Source of the DNA: Tuctoria greenei
Lineage: Eukaryota; Streptophyta; Magnoliopsida; Poales; Poaceae
Assembly (NCBI GenBank): GCA_036927565.1
Contig: JAYESD010000001.1
Coordinates: 74,171,751-74,235,750, forward strand
Length of the DNA: 64,000 nucleotides
Direction of reading: 5' to 3'
In this document: in pieces, positions 44,996 through 57,399 of the stretch
Position numbering within the stretch: the stretch's first letter is position 1
Layout of the letters: each line of letters opens with the position of its first letter
Made by a program: the position numbers and the translations under genes
The notes under the pieces: model-generated
Database searches by the model: none
The model's input: the letters and a program-made list of their open reading frames with translations, nothing else
What the model was told of the DNA's origin: nothing

Positions 44996-46260
44996 AACTC
45001 CAAAATTGCCATCAACAGAAGGCCTCACACGCCATGTATGACCCAGTTGTAAGTTTCAACATTGCTTGGGGTCATTCTCCCGTAATGGCTCCCATTTGTA
45101 TCATACAGGAGTGCCCACTTATCCATGGGCTTATTTTGGATCCACTATGAGAATTTGGTACTTTGTGAACCTGCTATTTGTCGAGTCCGTTCTGTATCAA
45201 TTGGTAGTAGACCAAGAGCTTCAGGACGTTCATCACTTGTAAATTTTCCCCTTTCTGAACATTGCTTTCAGTTTGCTTTGTTGTGAGACCATCAAGTTCC
45301 TTCCATGAGGATCAAACTTCATCTACTGCTTCTCACCGCATAAACACTTGAATGTATTAATTAGCTGTTTGTTTTCAAATTTTGTGTAGAAGTTAGCATC
45401 CATATACCTCATGTGCCATCTGCTCCTCACATCTTGACAATATTGTGGCTCACCAGACTCTCTGCAACCCTCCTGCATGCCGATCATGTATGAGACATAC
45501 ATATGCTCTATTAACAGCTACTGTATACTTCACAAGTGATAAGAACTAGTACCAGCTATCAATATTTTCACTCTTCACGATAGGAAAAGATAGAGGAAGC
45601 AATTGATTATTGTCATCCACCCCAATAGCAGTTAGAATATGTCCATTGTACTTCTCTGCTGTGAAGGTAATATACAAAAGATTGAACAACTATGCTCAAA
45701 TGACATGACACATGCTCCCAATAAGTAAACATTAATAGTGTCTTTTATGACATTTTGATCTAACGAAATTACCAATATTAATATAAATGTAATGTTTTTA
45801 TTTAACCCTAAAACATAAATCTGTAATAAAAAACTTAGTTACCTACAGGCAGATCTTGAAAACGAGTGCGGGATCTTCAAACCAGAGGTTCACCACTTTA
45901 ATTCTTCACTCCCTCCCCGACACTCTTTTTATTTTCATTAACATAGTGCGATTTTTATCCTAGCTTTTTCAATGTCGAAAGGGTTTATATAGTCCAAGGG
46001 CCACAACTCACCTCGAGGGGGGGGGGGAGATTTGGCAGTCAAATCTCGCCCCCCCCCCCCCTCCCTCCACAGGGCGATGCATTTCACCCCCAACATCTAT
46101 TATATCCCAAATGTTTACGAAAATTAACATCGTGACTAGAAACATTTGATGGTTGACCAAAAGTTAATTGTGAACCATTGTTCCAATCATAGACCGTAGA
46201 GGCATAGTGCTCATCAAGACGATTCCGTTTCACTACTCATATGCTTGATTTGGGGACCTG
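44996..46260 (-). pseudogene. Mutator-like transposase, N-terminal and catalytic half
   Basis: Minus-strand reading from about 45661: AEKYNGHILTAIGVDDNNQLLPL, ENIDSWY and VCLIHDRHAGGL (MULE transposase core), then DANFYTKFENKQLINTF, PEALGLLPIDTERTR, MDKWALLYDTNGSHYG and VETYNWVIHG, ending LLLMAILEF at the gypsy-2 insertion point. A CTTCACAG acceptor precedes AEKY, so an intron probably ends there. Upstream, an open stretch at about 46090-46250 (LDEHYASTVYDWNNGSQL) may be an N-terminal exon (inference). In-frame stops are present. Confidence 0.82.
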
Positions 46261-46933
46261 ATGAATCAGTGATGAATATTTTTATTTGGACAGTTGGACG
46301 AAAGAGTTTAGGTCACATTTGATATTAAACAGGTGTTGTGTTTTTATTATTTTACTTTTCCTACCCAATCTTTGGTATTTATTTTAACAACTACAAATCA
46401 TCTTGTCAATTGACGCTGGAGATGCTTGTTGACATCTAGACAAACGTAGGGCCAAATAAAGATGATATCCGCAAGCGCACGGAAAGTACCGTTGTAGCAT
46501 TTCACCCAAGAGTATTCCATAGGGTATCATATTTGGTTATCCCAAAGAAAGGCTGTAAAATGTGACAAGGTTAGTTCAACTGGTAGTGTAGGGTGTTCTA
46601 GTAAGCAATCCAAGTAGGATAAGTAAAATTGGTACTGGGGGTAGTGTGACACACACACAAGTAATCTACTTCTAAACGTAAGAAAGTTCGAGTGAGAGTT
46701 AAGCTAAGATAGGGGTGCTTCTATTATACGTATGCATAGTCTAATAGTGTACATATGGATATGCTAGTGGGGAATACTAGGGCTTAATGGTCCAACACAT
46801 CAGGCACGGGCTTATACCTGGTCTGCTAGGTGACTCCCGCTAGGAGCACGTGACATAGCTCAATGTGGAGGATTATAAGGGACCGGCATGGTAATCATCA
46901 AATGTCTCCTACCTCTACGACCCGTAGTACTAC
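46261..46933. other. Unclassified repeat-like stretch
   Basis: The phrase GATATCCGCAAGCGCACGGAAAGTACCGTTGTAGC (46470-46500 region) resembles a sequence common near the 3' part of some grass gypsy elements (recalled, not verified). No ends, coding domain or TSD are visible. Confidence 0.35.
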
Positions 46934-48524
46934 TGAATATAGTCTAGAGGGGATGAATAGGCTAATAAACCTGCAAGCACTTAATTAAATGAGATTAAAC
47001 ACTAGACGACAAACTAGTCCGATCTTAGAGCAGACTACTCAATTCTCTAAGCAGGAATGTGACAAAGGTGGGATTTTTATGTGTTTTCTTGGGATTTTTT
47101 AGCGGAAGTATGAAAAACAATATAGCAACATAAAAGGATTATAGCAACACTACAACTACTCCAGATCATAAGATATCCAAAGTTAACATTAAAGCTTAAT
47201 ATGAAACTCTAATAAGCAAGTCTATTGATGGACAATCAAGTGATGGAGACAAGATGCATGATTTTTCACTAGGATTCGATTCCACACAGGAATCTACATT
47301 CCGATTGAGGTATCCACAAAGTATCGGGTCTCTTTCAATCCTAACTCTCACCAAGTTGCCACCAAGGATAATACGTGTTTCTCCACTACAAGCACAATGG
47401 CTAAATACGAACTTCTTGGTGCTTCTCACAAGTTGAGAGTTTCAAAGTGACCTCTAGATGTCTTGGGATCAAAATCCAAGAGTAACAAACACAAATCAAC
47501 AGTAAAGTGTGAGAGAATCAAATGAGAGCTCAAGAATAATGTTCCACTCTTCTCTCTTTTCCAATCACACCAAATCTCCCAAGGTTGCACTTAGGACTCA
47601 AGAAAGTGACAAAAGAGAGTTTTGAGAGCTCTAGGATTGCTATGGTGACACTAGGGTGATTACGAGTTGAAGGATCCCTTTTTATAGGGGTCCCAACACC
47701 TAGTTGTTGCCACTAACTAAAGTTCAAAGCGGTCTGGACTCAACACCGCACAAGTCATGTGTTGGGGGTCCACCTACGTCACAAAGTAAAGTTCTTTCCA
47801 CCTTTTGAATTCAGACGGTCACCGGACGCTAGGATAGTCCAATCGCAGACAGAGCCCTTTTTGTCCATCTAACATTAGACAAGTCTCGACAGGTGGACTA
47901 GTCCTAGCCTTAGGGGCGAACTAGTCTGGCATTTCAGGACTTAGTCCTAACAGAGCCTCCCTAACTCTAAACCACACACTAGACCTAACTCGGACAGAGA
48001 CTTTTTGTCCGTCTAAAATGGATAAGTCTAGATAGGGCGGACTAGTTCGGCCTTCCTAGACATAGTCCCAACAAAGCTCTCCAACCCTCATCAGTGGACT
48101 AGTCCGTCCAACTAGTCCGATCTCATACATAGATTTTTCGTTCGCCCTATCTCAGAGTAGTCCGAGAAGCCCGGACTAGTTCGACCTCTGGCCGGGACAT
48201 GTTCGGACTAGTCCTTAGGGTTTTTGTGGATAGTTTGTTACCAATTTATCCCAAAATATAAATTGAGCTCTACTAAGATTCTTAAGCGGCCATGTTGTTG
48301 TGTCTCTCTTAATAGAATAGTGTTTCCTAGAATCAATAAAATTAAAATTCCTAATATTTTACCTTTGTGCCTCCAATGTCATTTTTCATTTCTTTTCCAT
48401 TTTGAGGGTCTCCACATCCAAAATAAATTTAACACCTGCTCTTATCCTCAACGAAACACATTAGCCCTTTAATAGTAATCATCAATCATCCAAAACTCAC
48501 AAACAATGCCTAGATGCACTTTCA
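46934..48524 (-). repeat. Second copia-like LTR with CGGACTAGTCCG palindromes (about 1591 bp)
   Basis: Minus-strand start TGAAAGTGCATCTAGG at 48524, directly after the purine tract AAAAAAGGGGGAGAT (48525-48540), and end CCTATTCATCCCCTCTAG...ATTCA at 46934. It is the same LTR type as 4928-6490 in the opposite orientation but clearly diverged. Palindrome variants cluster at 47880-48220 and one is at 47027. A TATA box (TATAAAAAGG) is at 47677-47686 on the minus strand. Being a 3' LTR, its element extends to the right. Confidence 0.85.
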
Positions 48525-49445
48525 ATCTCCCCCTTTTTTGTGGTTGATGACAACTCATTAAAATTTTCAATAAAAGAGATAAATTTGTTGTTTTCATAAG
48601 GTATATGTCTATGATGTTCTTCTGTAAATGTGTGCATACAAAATTTGCAAGAATGATGAGCACATTGAATGAAAGGCTATAGAGTTCTTCATATGCACAC
48701 ATTTTATTGTGGGATGGTTATGTGTGATGCAATAATTGGCATGTGTAGAGAGTGTGAGAGAAGAATGTATCTCAAGGATTCGAAATAATAACAACATCAC
48801 ACTATAACAAGTATACTCGTAAAAGGAACATACCACAGTATTAAACATCAAACTAGTACATGTCCATGATCAATAATAGAAAATAGATAAAGATAGAAAC
48901 TAGGGACTACTCTCCCTCTTCTTCTCCACTATTGGCATCAAGGCACCAAAAAGGAAAAGAAACAGAGAAACTTGTAATCTACTCCTCATCGCTTGCAACT
49001 TCATCCTCCTCTTCATTGTTCTCTTCACCCTCGCCCTCTTCAAACTCGATTTTGGTTGCTTCGTCATCTTCATCTTCTTCTTAAGTTGCTTGGCGAGGGG
49101 AGGTGCCACCAATTAAGTGGCACCAACAAAGTAGGCAAGCTAGTCGGCTGTGAGTTGTGGAAGCTCAGTGAAGTCCTCAACACTATCTTCAAAGACCCCA
49201 TATATTCTATGGAGGGATCTCGAGCTTCTCGCAGATATCGCTGATGTTCTCCTTGAGATACCGCTCTTGGCGCGTTGCACGCCACACGCTCACACTACTG
49301 ACGGACCTCCACCTTTTGGCAGGAAGAGAAGATGAACTAGACAAGCTTCAAGAGGCCACTCGAGGAGCCTCTAGAAGTGGATTGAGGAGGTGGATGAGAA
49401 GCAATTGTCTCTCCTCTATCAGCCCTCCTAGCTTCAGCGTGTGAG
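48525..49445 (-). mobile_element. Internal 3' part of the second copia-like element
   Basis: Noncoding at first. Then, at about 48900-49440 on the minus strand, a broken frame encodes WRATRQERYLKENISDICEKLEIP and, downstream, an acidic low-complexity tail (EEDEDDEATKIEFEEGEGEENNEEEDE). This looks like the end of a retrotransposon protein, but I do not recognise the family. No RT or integrase is left, so most of the element is missing. Confidence 0.5.
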
Positions 49446-50099
49446 GACCAGGGTCCTGACATTCTAGGAATCACAATTGGATGGTGCCGTGCGATGCAGC
49501 ACCCAACAAAACACATAAAAAGGTACATCATAGTACATAAAACAACATAGTGTTATACAAGCTTTTTATTTTACAAATAATATACATTAAAATATACTAC
49601 ATCGGAAGATAAGTTCATAGCTCTCGACACTCAAGCCTAAGCTATGCAAAAGTCATTCCATTCAGCCCACGAGCGGAATCACACTAGCAGCACACAATTA
49701 AAACTCACGGCGGCGTGCAGGGTTCCCACTCGGCTGTGTACCCCAACGGGGGCAACACCTCACCAGTGAACCCTTCATCATATACATCATCATCTGCAGC
49801 AAAAACATAAAATAGAAACCGTGAGCATGAAGGCTCAGCAAGACTTAACCGCCTCCACTAAGCATGGAACCCTATATGCAGGATATACGTAATATAGGAC
49901 AGCAGTTTGCAATAAAAGACTCACCTAAATATTAGTCCTTATTTTCAGCTTTTAGCAGCAAAATAAGGCTTCATAAATCTGAATTTTAGTGAGCAACCTG
50001 TTCTAAACATACAGGTATCAATACATCATTATCCCATAAAGCATGATTCAATAATATTCAGCTCAACACGGAGCCTAAACTACTCAGCCAACATTCATA
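49446..50099. other. Unclassified, possibly an LTR fragment
   Basis: No coding region. The layout (AT-rich start, then CTCAGCAAGACTTAACCGCCTCCACTAAGC and later AT-rich stretches) resembles the inner part of TGTCACACCC-type LTRs such as 7948-11913, but no ends or TSD could be defined. Confidence 0.35.
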
Positions 50100-51607
50100 C
50101 AGTTGGGATGGCTTTCTTCTCGCCTTGCTCCTCCGCTCACCCCAACATCGACTCCACCACCGCCGCCGCCATCTTCCTTGCTGCTCGCGCCATGCGCCTC
50201 CAAACATGCCCTCGCTTGTTGCCGCGAAGTCCATTGGTGCCGGTCATCACTATCGATGGCAGGGCTGCGGGATGAACCAAACACGGATCTCTGGGACTAC
50301 TGACGTGGCCGTCAGTTCCAAGAAAATGTTCTCCGCCTCTTCCGTTCCTCCATCCAGCACCCGAGCTCTTCGCCTCGGGGTTCTTTCTTGCTGCTAGCGA
50401 TCTTTCGCAGATACACATTTTGTTTATCGGAGCAAGGGTTTCATGTCAATGCAGTTTTGGAGCGGGCCTTCCGCTTCTCAGTGGCAAACAAGGAAGTTGT
50501 CTTACTCATCCATGCCACGAGGAGGATCACCACAGCAACTTTCGATGTCTATTTTCATCTCTGGAGAGATGGGGGAGCAAACTGGCGCATGGAAAAAAGG
50601 CTCTGGGAATTGGAAGAATCGGCGAGTTGGACTCAAGTGACGCGAAAGCAAGATCTGAAAAAGAAGAACAAAAAAGAGGGCCCCTCAGACAAAATGGTAC
50701 GTTTCCTCTCACCAGAGAAGTGTGGTCCGAAAGTTCATTCCAGCATCTCGTTTGGTTCCCTGCCCGGTCGGTTTAAGTTACTCTCAGCTCCGTTGATTCC
50801 GATAGGGAACATCTTCTGCAAACGTTTTTCCGCCCTGGTCACTAGTGCTTCAGATCGAGTTTTTGGTTTTGGGCCTCCCACTCAAGATCACACCAGATAT
50901 GCATCGTGAAGGTTTCCAAAATTTCAAACTCAACCTTCGCACGGCACACGTGGCTGCTGGGAGGCCACATCAGGGCACGTTTTCCAGTGTCAATGGGTAA
51001 AGGCCTACTATCTTAGCGATGAATAGACCTCAGCGCTGGAAGCATGAGGGCAATGAGTTGTTCAACCCTGCGAATTCAAAGCTTCACCAAAATAGTGACA
51101 CGTTGTCTTCACCGCATCCGCACAGCACAGGCATTCGCTGCCCCACGATCTCGGAAGTGACAGTTAGCTACTAGCATTTAAGCAATGCAGCTGGCACACA
51201 AAGGGATCATACCGCTTCCGGTTCAGTAACACCGTCCAACCGACCTCCACGTAAGCTCACTAGGTCCTGCTTCAAATGTTTGAGCCCCGGCCACCTGAGT
51301 TATCAATGCAACAACAGTGTTCGCTGCAGGGGTTGTTTCAGATACGGTGATATTAAGAGGAACTGTTTAGGCCGGCAAAAGAGCAATATGACTTGGGTCC
51401 GCATGTCGATCGCTTGCAAGGCGGAGCATTCCACGAGTTTATACTCACACAACAGTCCACACTGTCCCCGCTAACTCACCACTTGCTCTAGCGCTCTCAC
51501 CGCTACACTCAAAGCTTCGTGGCGATCTCTCCGAAGTTGCGCCAACCATGTCCAACTGCCCCATAGATCCCACCATGTTCATACCACACCCAAACTTCCA
51601 TATCCAA
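50100..51607 (+). pseudogene. L1-type LINE, 5' UTR and first part of ORF1
   Basis: A GC-rich 5' leader (50100-50380) precedes a broken ORF1 (frames at 50388-50909, 50420-50776 and 51240-51474). At 51260-51350 two zinc knuckles follow each other: CFKCLSPGHLSYQC and CRGCFRYGDIKRNC (His replaced by Asp in the second), as in ORF1 of plant L1 LINEs. The following CPIDPTMFIPHPNFHIQ segment is cut by CACTA-2 at the duplicated CAA (51605-51607) and resumes at 60721. The 5' boundary is approximate. Confidence 0.8.
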
Positions 51608-51624
51608 CACTACAGGAATATTGA

Positions 51625-52015
51625 TCAATTACGTCGGCCAAAGCCGACGTAATTAAGGCCTAAACCGACATAAGTAAGTTAATTACGTCGGTTTTTTCTT
51701 AATTACGTCGGCGATTGGCCAATGTAGCGGTTTGGATGTAATTAAGATAACTTACGTCGGCCACCGACGTAAGTTACCTTAATTACGTCGGTCTGCAGCA
51801 GGCAACGTAAGTAATGTACCGGGATGGGCCGCGGGCTGGGCCGGAGTACTTACGTCGGCCACAGCATGCCGACGTAAGTTATGTGCTCTAACTTACTTCG
51901 GTTGCTTCAAACCAACGTACGTTAAGTGGCTTAATTTACGTCGATATGTTCTGACCGACGTAAGTTAAACTGGGCTAACTTACGTTGGCCAGGCCATAGC
52001 CGATGTAAGTTATGT
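51625..52015. repeat. CACTA-2 subterminal repeats, left
   Basis: Around a dozen ACGTCGGC/GCCGACGT units, direct and inverted, often paired as short palindromes (TACGTCGGCC...GCCGACGTA). In En/Spm such motifs bind the TNPA protein and bring the ends together. The right end has the same set at 60450-60715. Confidence 0.9.
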
Positions 52016-52879
52016 TTTCGAATTTTTAAAAAAAAAACAGAAACTGACTATCTCGCTCGATGGCGAGAACACAAATCACATACAGATTACTATTCAGAAC
52101 AGATACACAGCAACCGTTATAAAATAATATCCAAAACATCGACAACAACATAATTTGCCTCCAGGCTACACGCTAGCCCCTCCACTGCCTCCGAGATCAT
52201 CTCGGCGTGTTCCCGAACCCTGCAAAAGAATCATAGTCAATAGTGCGACTAACACATTTGCTAAATTAAATGTGATGCAAGTAACTTATTTGCCAAATAA
52301 TAACAGCACATAAGATACTTCAATTAATTACAACTGCAGACTGTTATCCAAATGCCTATATTGCCTATCGGATTCTCTTAACTGATTTTGCTTCAAGAAA
52401 TGCTCGAAAAATCTTTTTATGAAAAGTAATAGATATTGTTCATCTCCTGCTAAAAGTATTCATATTAGTAATATATACTTCATTGTTTATAAGTATGTAT
52501 TAGTATTACAAATTAAAAAATATTTATCTTTTAGGGCCTATCACCCTGAGTTGGCCTAGGGCCCTCAAAATCCTAGAGCCGACCCTGAGTTGGTGGTGGA
52601 TCAAAAGGGAATCATGCATTCAACATAATGAAAATCTATGTTATGGGAGCGGTGGAAGTTGCATTTTGGGGACGACATGAATGTCCTTCTCTGACGAGTT
52701 TCTATTCGACACTAAGGCTAAAACTCACAATAACAGGGTGTACAGAAAACAAAAAGAGGGATAGACATATATTACCTGCTCCGGTGTCTGCTTTGGCGGA
52801 AGCGTAGGAATCTCAATATCCTGACCGCTGTGTCGAGCAAGAGCCTGCCATTGCAAAATATTAGAAGATATATGTTATT

Positions 52880-54957
52880 GAAGTGTTGTGAAATTTAACT
52901 ATGGTACTTTAAATTACTTACCGCTACCGCTGCTTGCATCTGGGCCATCATTAAGGTCGTCCTCTGCTGCTCCTCCCTTGCCTCCGCTCTCGTCCTCTCC
53001 AGCTCTGCCTGGGTTTGCGTCAGTGTCTCCCTCATGGTCTGGAGCTCCAGCTGGGTTTGCGATAGACGACAACTATTCCCAACAGACGAAGCCTTCGATG
53101 ATGAAGCGCCTCTCAAAGGTCGCGTCGACCTCGAGTCGACAACTCCATCAAAAATGGCAAACCTGCAAAAGAATGAAAACACTAAGTAGAAGATGATTAA
53201 TTGAAAAAGAAACAAAACACACGAAGAACTCACCGTCCGTGGGCCTTCCCGCCTCCGCTTGCATACGCGGCTTGGGGGTCGATCGACGCGCTTTCCCAAT
53301 CGTAATTCGCACCATGTATCTTCGCGACCTCCTACGCGTACTTTGCCTAAAAAACAAATAAATCTTGTAAGCATGTCAATAATAGTATTAGTTATAATGA
53401 AATTGATGAATTTCGAAAACTTACCAGTCAGTCAGCTGCAACGTGACTACACTGCCCTGGCTGAGAAGGGTCACTTCCCTTGTGACCTCTCTTCCAAACC
53501 TGCATTGGGGTCGGCTCATGACCCATCTCTCGCTCCTGTACAACTGTGTTAGTAAGATAAATAATATATTAGGAACATATAAATAAAATTAAAAGGTACT
53601 TACCATGCGTTTAGCCAAACGCAAGTACGCATCGCCGCCATAGTTGTGCTTGCCCTCGGACCCCATGCGACACTGTCTAGCCTTTGTGGACTTATTGATG
53701 AAAGTGTCGCTAGCCCAGCACCGGCAGAGAGCTAAGTACGCCTCGATGTTACCCTGTAACAGGAAATACTAACCTGCACATATTTCATTTTTCATCAACG
53801 TAGTTAACATACGTAGATATTGTAAATATTTAACAATATTAAATACTTACCTCCGCATACTGCTCCTCTGTCAAGTACGAGTCGGAGTCCTTCCTAAATA
53901 CACCCCTTTGCTGCTCCTGCTCCTGCTCCCGGGGGTGCCGCTTGTAGTACGCATTGACGGCCTGAATCCAGGCGTACGACAACACCGCCGTCGTGAGCTT
54001 TCGACCGTTGTAATGGAACACGCGTCTCGCGTGGTACTCCATGCCCGGTTCCTCTACTTGGTACCTCAGCTTTAAGCAAACAAATATTTAAGTGATATGC
54101 ATTAACAATTCAAACGAGTTGAAAAAATGAAACAGTTAAACTTAACATAAAATCGTACCACACGGCTCCCTGAACCGTGTCATGGACCGGGTGAGAGACA
54201 CTAGCGTAGTCATCCCACGGCAGGGTAGGAAAACCGTTAATGACACCGGGGTAGTGCAACTTCACGATAGCACTCAGGACACTGTTAACCTGCCTGTGGT
54301 GCTTCTCGGCCCCCGTGAACAAAAGGTCGTACCGACATCTACAAAATATATTACATCATTAAGTAAAGGGAAACAACATCTAATATTTAATATACTATAT
54401 ACAGTATTTACCTATCTCCAACAGGACAGATAGTGGTCCGCTGAGTAGTAACCGGAGGAGGAGCCGCAAAGTGGGTCCTCCTCGTCCGTCGCCTGTGCTG
54501 TGACGCTGCCGCGTCCTGTGACCCTGAAGGCTCTATGGAACCACCGGAGTCTCCAGGAAGGCTAGTAGTAGCCGGCTGCACAGGAAGGCTAGCGCTTGCT
54601 GGCTCCGAAGGGAGGCTAGCACTAGAGGGCTCCTGTAGTGGCCCCTTAGCCTCTGAGTCGGGCTCCTGTAGCAGCCCCCTAGCCTCTGACTCTGACTCTG
54701 ACTCAGAAGTCTCTGAGTCAGACTGCACGACAGGAAAAGATTGACAATAAATAATTAATAACAACTGCAATTTAAAAAATAACTTTATTGTAACTAAAAT
54801 TTACCTCAGTCCGCTGAAAGCACACAATAGCTGAGGGTGGAGCGTGTGCCAGAAAGAGGGAATGTCGGCTAGAAAGGAACGAGCTCCCTGAGCAAGGGTC
54901 TCGTGGCGGCTCAAACCCTCTCACCGGCTTCCCCTTCCCCTTCCCCTTTGACGACAT
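52880..54957 (-). pseudogene. CACTA-2 TNPA-type (transposase_24-like) gene
   Basis: Exons on the minus strand, 5' to 3': 54772-54957 (basic KGKGKGKPVRG start), 54408-54770 (Ser/Glu/Pro-rich, with an RRRTRRTHFAAPPP motif), 54110-54322 (VLSAIVKLHYPGVINGFPTLPWDDY), 53839-54042 (RRVFHYNGRKLTTAVLSYAWIQAV), a segment at 53620-53760 (ASDTFINKSTKARQCRMGSEGKHNYGGDAYLRLAKRM type), and 52895-53374 (coiled coil of repeated TQTQAELERTRAEAREEQQR). The order fits the subterminal-repeat-binding protein of CACTA elements. Introns are AT-rich. No certain disabling mutation is visible, but the splicing is unproved. Confidence 0.78.
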
Positions 54958-55098
54958 CCTATTGCAAGGAATAAATGATTAATATGCAAAGCTAATATAC
55001 AAAATTAATGTTAAATTAGTGAATAAAACGTTACTTCAAAATTCATCAACATCACGATCATGCACCCTACTCCTTAAACCAGCCCATCGATCTTCTTC

Positions 55099-55776
55099 TT
55101 ACGCATATCGTTTTTGTTTGCGCAAATCAACAGGTTTGACTATGTCATCGATATCTTCAGTTTCCGACTCTGATTCTGTTTCCGCTTCCCTGCCAGCCTC
55201 GATATCTTGAGCGTCTCCAACTAAGTCATCGAGTCCTACACCGGGCTCGACTGAGAAGGAGTCTGGCAACTCTTCCTCTTGGTAGACACAATCAACCTCA
55301 TCTTCGTCGTGGTAATCATCATCTCCTGGAGCATATAACCGCTCATGAGGATTCACCTTATGTACCACCCACCAAGCTTTGAATTTATTGCATGGATAAG
55401 GTACATAGTACCCTTGCTCTACTTTGTGTGCAAGAACTAATGAATCGAATCCTTTCAACCGTTCCTTGTGTTTTACTTTGACCATGCCAAATTCATTTAC
55501 TGGAATTCCACGAATGGAATCAAACCATTCGCAGTCAAAGAATACCACTCGAATTGGCTTGTTTGCGACAAAAGTGAATTCAAGGATTTTTTTAATAATT
55601 CCATAGTACTGCATTTCATGATCTTGCGAATCGATTGCCCTCATCACAACTCCGGTATTACATGTTGTCGCGAGAGGACGAAGAGATTCAAATTGAGTTG
55701 TACGGAATTGAAAGTCGCTGACATCATATCGACCATAGTTTCTAACATTAACCACTCCACTGGATAGTTGTCGCAA
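55099..55776 (-). CDS. CACTA-2 TNP2 C-terminal region (DUF4216 and acidic tail)
   Basis: 225 residues open: RQLSSGVVNVRNYGRYDVSDFQFRT, NTGVVMRAID, YYGIIKKILEF, VVFFDCEWFDSIRGI and FKAWWVVHKVNPHERLYAPG form the DUF4216 domain (about residues 1-150). The rest is strongly acidic, with ETESESETEDIDD, and ends at KQKRYA. It would be the last part of the transposase, separated from the DUF4218 part by a region (55800-56310) likely to include an intron. No function has been proved for this domain. Confidence 0.85.
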   Translation of the reverse strand: MRQLSSGVVNVRNYGRYDVSDFQFRTTQFESLRPLATTCNTGVVMRAIDSQDHEMQYYGIIKKILEFTFVANKPIRVVFFDCEWFDSIRGIPVNEFGMVKVKHKERLKGFDSLVLAHKVEQGYYVPYPCNKFKAWWVVHKVNPHERLYAPGDDDYHDEDEVDCVYQEEELPDSFSVEPGVGLDDLVGDAQDIEAGREAETESESETEDIDDIVKPVDLRKQKRYA

Positions 55777-56310
55777 ATCTTCATGGACGTTGGCATCTTT
55801 TTGGCACTATCCAAGATATGGAGTTATTAGAAAACGTAAGCATTCTTAAGTTATAAGAAAACGTTGTTAACAGTGATTAGTTATCGAGACAACATTACAT
55901 GATCTCGAAACCAGGTGAGAAAATTAGATCCCCCATTTATTCCTTCCCGTCGAATATGTTATATTTGCTTGCTCGTGGGTTGATGTCTATGTCTCCAATT
56001 TTGCTTGTCGAACATACTACACGACAAAGGGAACCTTTTAGAATACATTTGTCGGAAAAGATGGTGAAAAGCATAAGTGTAGGAGAAACACTTACTTGAA
56101 ATATTAATTCATTTCTTCCATATTAGCGTACATGTAGAAGAATGCATCATGCCTTTCTTTTTTGCTAACATCGTACGAAGTGTAACTACCAACAGTAGTG
56201 CCTCTTGTTGCAAAAATGGAGAGATCACTACAAGGAGGTTGCTCATCTATATTGTACCACATTACCGAAGTATTAACATTGTTTTCCTCTACAAAGTAGA
56301 CACTTGAGAA

Positions 56311-56913
56311 TTATCCTACTTCCTTAAGAGTAAAAGCTTCGGCGATGCAACCTTCAACCCTTGCCCTGTTACCAACCATTGGTTTCATATATCTAAGTGA
56401 TCTTTGAATATGGTACATCCACCTATATTGCACGGGACCACCCACTTTCGCTTCAAATGGAAGATGAATTAAGAGATGTTGCATTGGATTGAAAAATCCT
56501 GGAGGAAAATTTTTTTCCATCTTACACAAAAGTCCCGAAACCTCCTTTTCCAATTTAGTCATCATCTCTGGCGTGATTTCTTTAGCACAGAGTTGCCTAT
56601 AGAAGTGGCTAAGATTGGCTAACACCTTCCACACTTCATCGTCAATATAGCCTCGAAACATAACAGGCAGAAGTCTTTTTATGATTATGTGATAATCATG
56701 ACTCTTCAACCCAATGAGCTTTCCCGTTTTCACATTCACGGCTCGTCTCAAACTAGCTTCATAACCATCTGAGAATTTCAACCTTTGCAACCATTCGAGA
56801 ACTTCTTTTTTTTTCTTTAGGTCGAAGAAAGAAAGGAGCGCGTGGTTTACCACCATTTTCGGAGAGCTCAAGAGTCTGACGGTTACAAAGCTCGGCAAGA
56901 TTCTTTGGAGCAT
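56311..56913 (-). pseudogene. CACTA-2 TNP2, DUF4218-like domain
   Basis: From about residue 50: EWLQRLKFSDGYEASLRRAVN, GLKSHDYHIIIKRLLPVMFRGYI, LANLSHFYRQLCAKEITPEMM, FPPGFFNPMQHLLIHLPFEA, GGPVQYRWMYHIQRSLRYMK and VEGCIAEAFTLKEV. The first 50 residues are out of frame; the true N-terminal continuation is the 56759-57391 frame, so a frameshift lies at about 56790-56830, near an A/T-rich TTTTTTTTTC run. It aligns with 23675-24130. Confidence 0.9.
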
Positions 56914-57391
56914 TTAAATTGTCTTTTATTTTGCCCATCATGTCCATGCATGTGCTTATGATACATTCGGCCATGTTACGCTCTTGATGCATAACATCAA
57001 TGTTGTGCCTTAGAATCAACGACTTCACATACGGTAACTCCCAAAGTCCACATATGTGAGTCCAATTGTGTTTGTCTCCGTAACCTTCGAAATATCCAGG
57101 AAGACCTTCATCTGGCACAAATTTGTCCAACATATCAGATATTTCTGACCCGTTAAGACGTTTCAGTGGTCCTTTAGTGACAATGGTGTTCTTTCTCAAG
57201 ACATTCCTCTGTTGTCTAAACAAGTGATTCGGAGGCAGCCAACGTCTATGACAATCGAAGTAAGATATCTTTCCTCCATGGGTAAGTCGAAAGCAATCGT
57301 TACCCAAGGCACATATCAGACACGTCAACCGACCATCAGTGCTCCATCCAGAAAACATAACGTATGCCAGAAAATCATGAACGGACCACAA
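56759..57391 (-). pseudogene. CACTA-2 TNP2, catalytic part
   Basis: 210 residues: FSGWSTDGRLTCLICALGND, KISYFDCHRRWLPPNHLFR, FEGYGDKHNWTHICGLWELPY, LILRHNIDVMHQERNMAECI and MGKIKDNLNAPKNLAELCNR, the core of transposase_21 (TNP2), with WSTDG, YFDCHRRWLP and DVMHQE intact. Upstream (57400-57800) the HPSDCEAWKALD...FAREARNVSIGLVTDG segment is present but contains stops; downstream there is a frameshift into 56311-56913. Confidence 0.92.
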
Positions 57392-57399
57392 ATAAGAAG

